Of a stretch of DNA of 48,588 bases, positions 44,389 to 48,588 are shown piece by piece. The DNA is from Clostridium sp. Lineage in GTDB: Bacteria > Bacillota > Clostridia > Lachnospirales > Lachnospiraceae. Each line of letters begins with the position of its first letter. Within the stretch, counting starts at the first letter, position 1. The stretch covers positions 1-48,588 of the forward strand of contig JAMPFU010000022.1 in NCBI GenBank assembly GCA_023664385.1. Reading direction: 5' to 3'. The notes under the pieces were generated by a model that saw nothing but the letters and a program-made list of their open reading frames with translations, had not been told where the DNA came from and searched no databases. Position numbers and translations under genes: made by a program.

Positions 44389-44766
44389 ATGAATAAATGT
44401 AAAAAGATAACTACATTGCTATGTGTTCTTTTGATAGCATTAAATATTGCTGTTTGTTTATCGGGCTGTAATCAAACCCCCAAATTAACGCTTGCAAGGG
44501 TCAAACAGCTTGCAGAAAAAGGAGAGAATTTGTCATGGGATGATTTTGAGCAATATCAAAACAGGGAGGTTGGTTCCGGACTTTTAATTTTACGTTATGA
44601 TATTAATAAAAAATATTGTTTGCTGATTGGTGGCGTGGGAATACAAGCCCCGCCTATGTATATATACTTGGTTTACATAACAGATGATAATGGATTTATT
44701 CCTGATGGCAAGAGTATTGATATACGAACCGAAAATGTCGACGAGTTTATCAAAAGCAATCACTAA
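44389..44766 (+). CDS. Small lipoprotein
   Basis: 125 aa from ATG 44389, 8 nt after GGAGG; ATG 44383 is too close. Lipobox CLSGC near residue 27. The mature part has KLTLARVKQLAEKGENLSWDDFEQY, a helix seen in several Firmicute lipoproteins of unknown role. No family is named. Confidence 0.78.
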   Translation: MNKCKKITTLLCVLLIALNIAVCLSGCNQTPKLTLARVKQLAEKGENLSWDDFEQYQNREVGSGLLILRYDINKKYCLLIGGVGIQAPPMYIYLVYITDDNGFIPDGKSIDIRTENVDEFIKSNH

Positions 44767-44825
44767 AAGCAAGAAAATTTGTGAAAGCGAAAATCGGGAT
44801 TGAATTTATAAAGGAGAGGAATTTA

Positions 44826-45542
44826 ATGAGGGCATCTGAATTGGATATCGACCTGAACAAGCATGTTTTGTATTCGCCTGAAATGGAGAAGGTTATCCGG
44901 GAAAAGTTATCCATGAGATACGATTCGGGCGGTGCAAATGAAGCATGGAAAAAAATTCAACTGCAATATGCAGATTTCCTAAAGGATCTTCCATATCTTG
45001 GCGGGAAGAAGAACACGCACAACGGCGTGGGTGGAACATATGACTGTATTATGCTTTTCGCATATTATGAAGTTCTTGACCCAAAGCCATCTATCAACGA
45101 ACTTTACGAAATGAATGTGGCAGTGTTTCTCCCATCTTTTCAGAAATTAGCAGGAGTAGTCAATGCAAACAAACCATTACTTCTAAGGCTTCTGCATCTG
45201 GGGTTTGTGATGACTGCGAAGTCAAAGGATAATAAATCTCCAAAACAACCGACAGGTTACATCATGGATGTAGAGCCATACAGTAAAACAGAAGGCGTGA
45301 GATACCATTTTCACCGCTGCCCAATTGCAGAATTCGCAAAAGAGCACGGTTACCTTGATATTATGCCCGCATTTTGCAATAGTGATTATCCAGCGATGGA
45401 TATGATAAATGGTGCATTGATTCGCAGGCACACTTGTGCCAATAGCAATATATGCGATTATTGGATTGTGGGGGCTCAAAGTGACATAGCGAAAGAACAC
45501 CCGCGAAAAACGGATGAAAAGGGATATTGGTATAACGATTAA
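44826..45542 (+). CDS. ATC hydrolase family protein (L-2-amino-thiazoline-4-carboxylic acid hydrolase-like)
   Basis: 238 aa from ATG 44826, behind AAGGAGAGG. The C-terminal half carries the family pattern RCPIAEFAKEHGYLDIMPAFCNSDYPAMDMINGALIRRHTCANSNICDYWI, with conserved Cys residues. The family takes its name from an enzyme that opens a thiazoline ring on the way to cysteine, but most members are untested. No cysteine-pathway genes lie nearby. Confidence 0.8.
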   Translation: MRASELDIDLNKHVLYSPEMEKVIREKLSMRYDSGGANEAWKKIQLQYADFLKDLPYLGGKKNTHNGVGGTYDCIMLFAYYEVLDPKPSINELYEMNVAVFLPSFQKLAGVVNANKPLLLRLLHLGFVMTAKSKDNKSPKQPTGYIMDVEPYSKTEGVRYHFHRCPIAEFAKEHGYLDIMPAFCNSDYPAMDMINGALIRRHTCANSNICDYWIVGAQSDIAKEHPRKTDEKGYWYND

Positions 45543-45591
45543 AGCTGTAGCTTCTGGTTTGTTAAGGCGTCTAGGCAATGGTACAGTGTAT

Positions 45592-45618
45592 TAAAAATTT
45601 GAGTCAATATGCCGACAA
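45592..45618 (+). promoter_or_regulatory. Sigma-D (FliA)-type promoter
   Basis: TAAA (45592-45595), exactly 15 bp, then GCCGACAA (45611-45618), six of eight matches to the GCCGATAT consensus. It places the next gene in the flagellar/chemotaxis regulon if functional. Confidence 0.5.
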
Positions 45619-45673
45619 AATATGTGAAGGTAGCAGGAGCCACAATACTAAAAATCATTGGAGGAATGAAAAG

Positions 45674-46177
45674 ATGGGCATTAATGGAATTGGAGCAGTG
45701 AATTATCCAATGGCGAGATATACAACAAGAAATTCAGAAAAAAACGCCGAATCAGAAGTTACTGAATTTATGGAAATTGTAGCAAAAAAAACGGAACAGA
45801 ATAACAAAAACGATTATGATGAAAAAGCATTTGATATGGTTGGTCCTAATGCTCCACAGGAGGTAAAAAATGCGTGGATAGAGGCGGCGGAAGAAGTAAA
45901 TGCAAACGGATTGGGAATTCGGGAAAATGGAATGATGAGCCATATATCGCAGATGATGGTACAAAGATTTAACAAAATGCTTAAGGGCGAAAATGTAGAT
46001 AATTTGGATATTTTGGGAAATACAGTGGAAACTGCAATTCAGGCAACGAAAAAGGCACTGTATGATTTGGAACATTCTATGGCACCTGCATATAGAAGTA
46101 TAGAGGCAGAGCAGGCACGTATAAAAGAAAAGGAATTTTATACTGCATTTTTGGAAAAGCTTGGTGCACTGGTGTAG
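45674..46177 (+). CDS. Hypothetical protein with Gly/Ile-rich N terminus
   Basis: 167 aa from ATG 45674, behind GGAGGAATG. The N terminus MGINGIGAVNYPMARY is followed by charged, helical sequence without TM or signal peptide. No family is named. It probably belongs with the two genes downstream, which share helix content or N-terminal style. The upstream sigma-D-like site suggests a link to motility or late flagellar expression. Confidence 0.7.
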   Translation: MGINGIGAVNYPMARYTTRNSEKNAESEVTEFMEIVAKKTEQNNKNDYDEKAFDMVGPNAPQEVKNAWIEAAEEVNANGLGIRENGMMSHISQMMVQRFNKMLKGENVDNLDILGNTVETAIQATKKALYDLEHSMAPAYRSIEAEQARIKEKEFYTAFLEKLGALV

Positions 46178-46204
46178 TTTATAAGATACAGGAAGAAATG
46201 TTAT

Positions 46205-46433
46205 ATGCAGACAGAAATAATGCTTGCTTTGTACAGCAATTTAAAAAAAGATTTTTCAGAAAAAAATCAGTTAAAGCAAATAGATAAGCTTCGGGTGATG
46301 TTGGAAATAAATCAGGCTGTTGTCTTATTTTAGTTTTAGCTTGCAGGATGATTTGAGAAAGAACCTGCGGGATTTGAAATTAAACTTTAGCGAACCATTG
46401 TATATGAAAGATATTGAAGGATTGTTGCAATAA
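46205..46433 (+). pseudogene. Small helical protein gene with a frameshift
   Basis: ATG 46205 opens MQTEIMLALYSNLKKDF to QAVVLF and stops at TAG 46331. Moving one base forward at about 46325 gives SFSLQDDLRKNLRDL and then LYMKDIEGLLQ, ending at TAA 46431. Joined, the two halves make about 76 residues of continuous amphipathic helix, so one gene with a single-base indel is likely. It lies between two intact small genes. Confidence 0.6.
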
Positions 46434-46483
46434 GCTACAGAGCGATAGTACGGGTGACTTATCACAAAGAAAGAGGTTTTGAT

Positions 46484-47032
46484 ATGGAAATAACAGGAAT
46501 TAAAGCGGGATGTTTTGCGGCACAAAAAATATCATCCAAGAAAGACTGGAAGCTGTCAGACTCCCTTCGGGAGAAGATAACAGCATATGCGAAAGAAGAT
46601 GCAGCACAGAATGTCTATATGGGGAATCAGTTTCTCGCCCTCCGAAAAAATGAGGTCAAAAAGGTGGCACCTGATAGGGCGGCTCTGATTAGGAAAATCA
46701 ATCAAGCTATGAGTTCAGGCGATATGGCGAATATGAAGAAAATAAGGGAGGCTGACGAACGGTGGCTGCACATTCTGTTTGGAGAGCCGTATGAAGCCGA
46801 ATTCCAATCCGAAGGGACGGGGTCTGCCATTCATGTATATGATGGGAATGGCGATGAGATATTGACATATACTGCGGGCGTGGGTTGGCATGAGAAGGAA
46901 TCGAAGGCGGAAACGGAAGTGCATGGAGCTTTGAAATCTGCTTATTTTGATGCGTTTCAGACAGCAAGAAAGGAAATAAATTCCAGCATTGCCAAAATGG
47001 AAGTCCAGAGCGGCTTTGATGCGAGAGCATGA
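46484..47032 (+). CDS. Hypothetical protein with Gly/Ile-rich N terminus
   Basis: 182 aa from ATG 46484, behind AAAGAGGTTTT. It opens MEITGIKAGCFAAQK, continues with a helical part (about 18-85) and ends with a mixed domain containing GSAIHVYDGNGDEILTY. No signal peptide or TM helix is seen. Function unknown. Neighbours and N-terminal style tie it to the gene at 45674. Confidence 0.7.
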   Translation: MEITGIKAGCFAAQKISSKKDWKLSDSLREKITAYAKEDAAQNVYMGNQFLALRKNEVKKVAPDRAALIRKINQAMSSGDMANMKKIREADERWLHILFGEPYEAEFQSEGTGSAIHVYDGNGDEILTYTAGVGWHEKESKAETEVHGALKSAYFDAFQTARKEINSSIAKMEVQSGFDARA

Positions 47033-47115
47033 TATGTATATTCTTTGTTTCAATCAAACTTTTCTGCTTGCACTTCGGGCAGTAGATTCAATTTCATAGT
47101 TTTATACGCTCTAAG

Positions 47116-47514
47116 TCAATGATTAAACAAATGGTATAGATTCCGACCGAAATCGTACCACATTTTATTCCATTTAGGATAAATAGCAGCAATAGCACAC
47201 AGAAAAAGAAATACGATAACGGCAGAAATTATTTTTTTTCTTACCTCGGTTCTGTGTGCTAATTGATTATTCAGTCGCTCTAACTGCACCGCAATTTCGT
47301 TGACGTTTTGTTCTTCTTCAATGTCGCTTCCTAACAGTACGCTCACCGATGTATCAAACAGGTCTGCAATATGTATCAGCATATCGGCATCGGGAACAGA
47401 TAGTCCTTTTTCCCATTTTGACACTGTTTGGCGCACTACATTCAGTTGACATGCAAGTGCCTCTTGTGACATTCTTTTTTGCTTACGGAGCATTTTCAAG
47501 TTTTCCTTAAACAT
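47116..47514 (-). CDS. XRE-family HTH regulator with one TM helix
   Basis: 132 aa from ATG 47514, behind GAAAGGATGAG; the frame to 47604 has no ribosome site. The HTH is QEALACQLNVVRQTVSKWEKG, a linker follows, and a single TM helix lies at about 93-111. It is a smaller relative in design of the regulator at 4833. The target is unknown. Confidence 0.82.
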   Translation of the reverse strand: MFKENLKMLRKQKRMSQEALACQLNVVRQTVSKWEKGLSVPDADMLIHIADLFDTSVSVLLGSDIEEEQNVNEIAVQLERLNNQLAHRTEVRKKIISAVIVFLFLCAIAAIYPKWNKMWYDFGRNLYHLFNH

Positions 47515-47823
47515 ATTTATTCTCATCCTTTCGATGTTTTTATGTGACATATTGTACTTCAAAAACGCCTGTTGCCGCAAGCAATGCAGATTAACATACT
47601 GCAAAAAGTGTTGAATTACTAATATTTGGCGATGATGTGCTTGTATTTTTCGCTTATTGGGCTTGCAGCGGGAAGATTATATGACAGATTAATTTCAGTG
47701 GTTATACCATTTTGGTGTAATTATGCTTCAACTGCCCGTTTTGCTTCTGTACGCCACGAATGAGTAATTTGGGATTGGTGTTCATTGGGAACCTCGGAAT
47801 GAGCGTGCGAGGACATGACATGA
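47515..47823. other. Gap with decayed coding sequence
   Basis: Short frames only. One of 27 codons (ATG near 47760) runs NLGMSVRGHDMTLYLRK to a stop near 47842 and could be the C-terminal end of a lost gene. I see no promoter or repeat. Confidence 0.3.
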
Positions 47824-48033
47824 CCTTGTATTTGCGGAAGTGATAATACTAAAATTAAAAATTTTATTATTACAAAATCATGGTGGGATACAATAGACTT
47901 TTTATGTAAAGCAATCGGTTGGGTTTTAAGAGATTATTCAAAAACCAATCCTGAATGGGTAAAAGATTTTGTTAATAAATACAATGATAAAATGGATATT
48001 TTAAGTATAAAAGAAGCAAGTAAATATATCTAA
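47824..48033 (+). pseudogene. Remnant of a DNA alkylation repair (AlkD-like) gene
   Basis: An open frame without a start reads SDNTKIKNFIITKSWWDTIDF, then KAIGWVLRDYSKTNPEWV and ends IKEASKYI. Both blocks are typical of the C-terminal HEAT-like region of AlkD proteins, but the residues that should lie between DTIDF and KAIGW are missing. So the 5' end and an internal segment are lost. Confidence 0.65.
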
Positions 48034-48176
48034 AATGAGCAAACAACTTTCGGTCTGTTGTGAAGATATAGGACTAAGCAAAGGGACGAGTTGGTTTAAG
48101 AAAATTTCACGAAAAATTCAGTTTTCAAAAGCGATTGCCCGATGTATAATAAAAGTGGCGGAAGAAGGTGATATTT

Positions 48177-48588
48177 TTGAATACAACAGAGCAGATGCAT
48201 CAAGAGGATTTAGAGCGTTTGAAATTATTTCGCTATATGGACGATGATTTTATGACTGCCTGTCTTGCAGATAATTTTGAAGGCGTGGAGTTGATACTAC
48301 AGATTATACTGGGACGAAAAGACATAAAGATTAAATCAGTTCGGACACAGGAGACGTTAAAGAACCTGCAGGGGCGTTCTGTTACATTAGATGTTCATGC
48401 GGTTGACAGTGCGGGTAAGGAATTTGACGTGGAAATTCAGCGTCAGCACGCAGGAGCAGGCGCAAAAAGGGCAAGACACAACAGCAGTCTGTTGGACGCA
48501 CATATATTAAAGCGTGGAAAAGAAACGGAGGATATTCCCGACAGCTATGTTATTTTCATTACGGAAAATGATGTGATGAAAGGAAATC
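48177..48588 (+). CDS. Rpn-family PD-(D/E)XK nuclease/transposase (partial)
   Basis: At least 137 codons from TTG 48177 (behind GAAGAAGGTG; ATG 48195 is the alternative), running off the window. It has the N-terminal pattern LKLFRYMDDDFMTACLADN and the nuclease core SVTLDVHAVDSAGKEFDVEIQRQ with Asp and E-x-Q. The family (PDDEXK_2, recombination-promoting nucleases) is frequent in Firmicute genomes in many copies. It marks the right edge as accessory DNA. Confidence 0.85.
   Translation, partial: MNTTEQMHQEDLERLKLFRYMDDDFMTACLADNFEGVELILQIILGRKDIKIKSVRTQETLKNLQGRSVTLDVHAVDSAGKEFDVEIQRQHAGAGAKRARHNSSLLDAHILKRGKETEDIPDSYVIFITENDVMKGN

Overview
The window looks like a chromosomal segment of an anaerobic, low-GC Firmicute of the Lachnospiraceae type (Roseburia/Butyrivibrio/Eubacterium relatives). 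The reasons are strong AGGAGG ribosome sites, ATG/GTG/TTG starts, many family-specific lipoproteins and DUF proteins, a Firmicute Pho operon with PhoPR, and single-nucleotide-spaced operons. No rRNA, tRNA, CRISPR array or complete prophage was seen. The genus call is inference.

Layout. 0-1 kb: the tail of an upstream gene, an unexplained structured stretch ending in an intrinsic terminator, then five phased 20-bp repeats ahead of a promoter. 0.96-3.4 kb: the most unusual locus, a protein with a chagasin-like N-terminal domain and nine 13-residue repeats (plus decayed copies), followed by a radical SAM/SPASM/TPR enzyme. This reads as an uncharacterised multi-core RiPP-like precursor and its maturase. 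3.4-7.7 kb: HAD phosphatase, alpha/beta hydrolase with a membrane-anchored XRE regulator, and a chemoreceptor. 7.8-18.8 kb: an ABC exporter and two related two-component modules, each ending in a paralogous small membrane protein, then a MATE pump behind a leader that ends in a terminator. 11-bp-phased direct repeats precede several of these units.

18.9-21.7 kb: accessory patch with a truncated Abi_2/AbiF-like HEPN gene that keeps its structured leader RNA and promoter, a methyltransferase with a long structured leader, and an esterase. 21.9-28.2 kb: complete pstSCAB-phoU-phoP-phoR phosphate operon with a likely Pho box. 28.2-33 kb: accessory island holding a Panacea (SocA-like) toxin-antitoxin pair under a near-perfect LexA box, a NERD protein, a tyrosine recombinase beside a nested inverted repeat, and a frameshifted zinc-site protein.

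33.4-39.5 kb: a DUF6033-like protein, an esterase, and a two-gene unit joining an extended DHH phosphoesterase to a TIR-transmembrane-propeller protein. 39.9-47 kb: a DJ-1-like protein with an AGE-family epimerase, three lipoproteins, an ATC-hydrolase-family protein, and small proteins sharing a Gly/Ile-rich N terminus, one behind a sigma-D-like promoter. 47-48.6 kb: XRE regulator, decayed DNA, an AlkD remnant, and an Rpn-family nuclease running off the window.

Three small genes carry a single-nucleotide frameshift (near 13615, 32661 and 46326). Either this is a decaying accessory complement or the assembly has residual indels. A 21-nt element recurs upstream of three otherwise unrelated genes (1887, 20116 and 21680 on the minus strand) and is the best candidate for an unrecognised cis-regulatory RNA.
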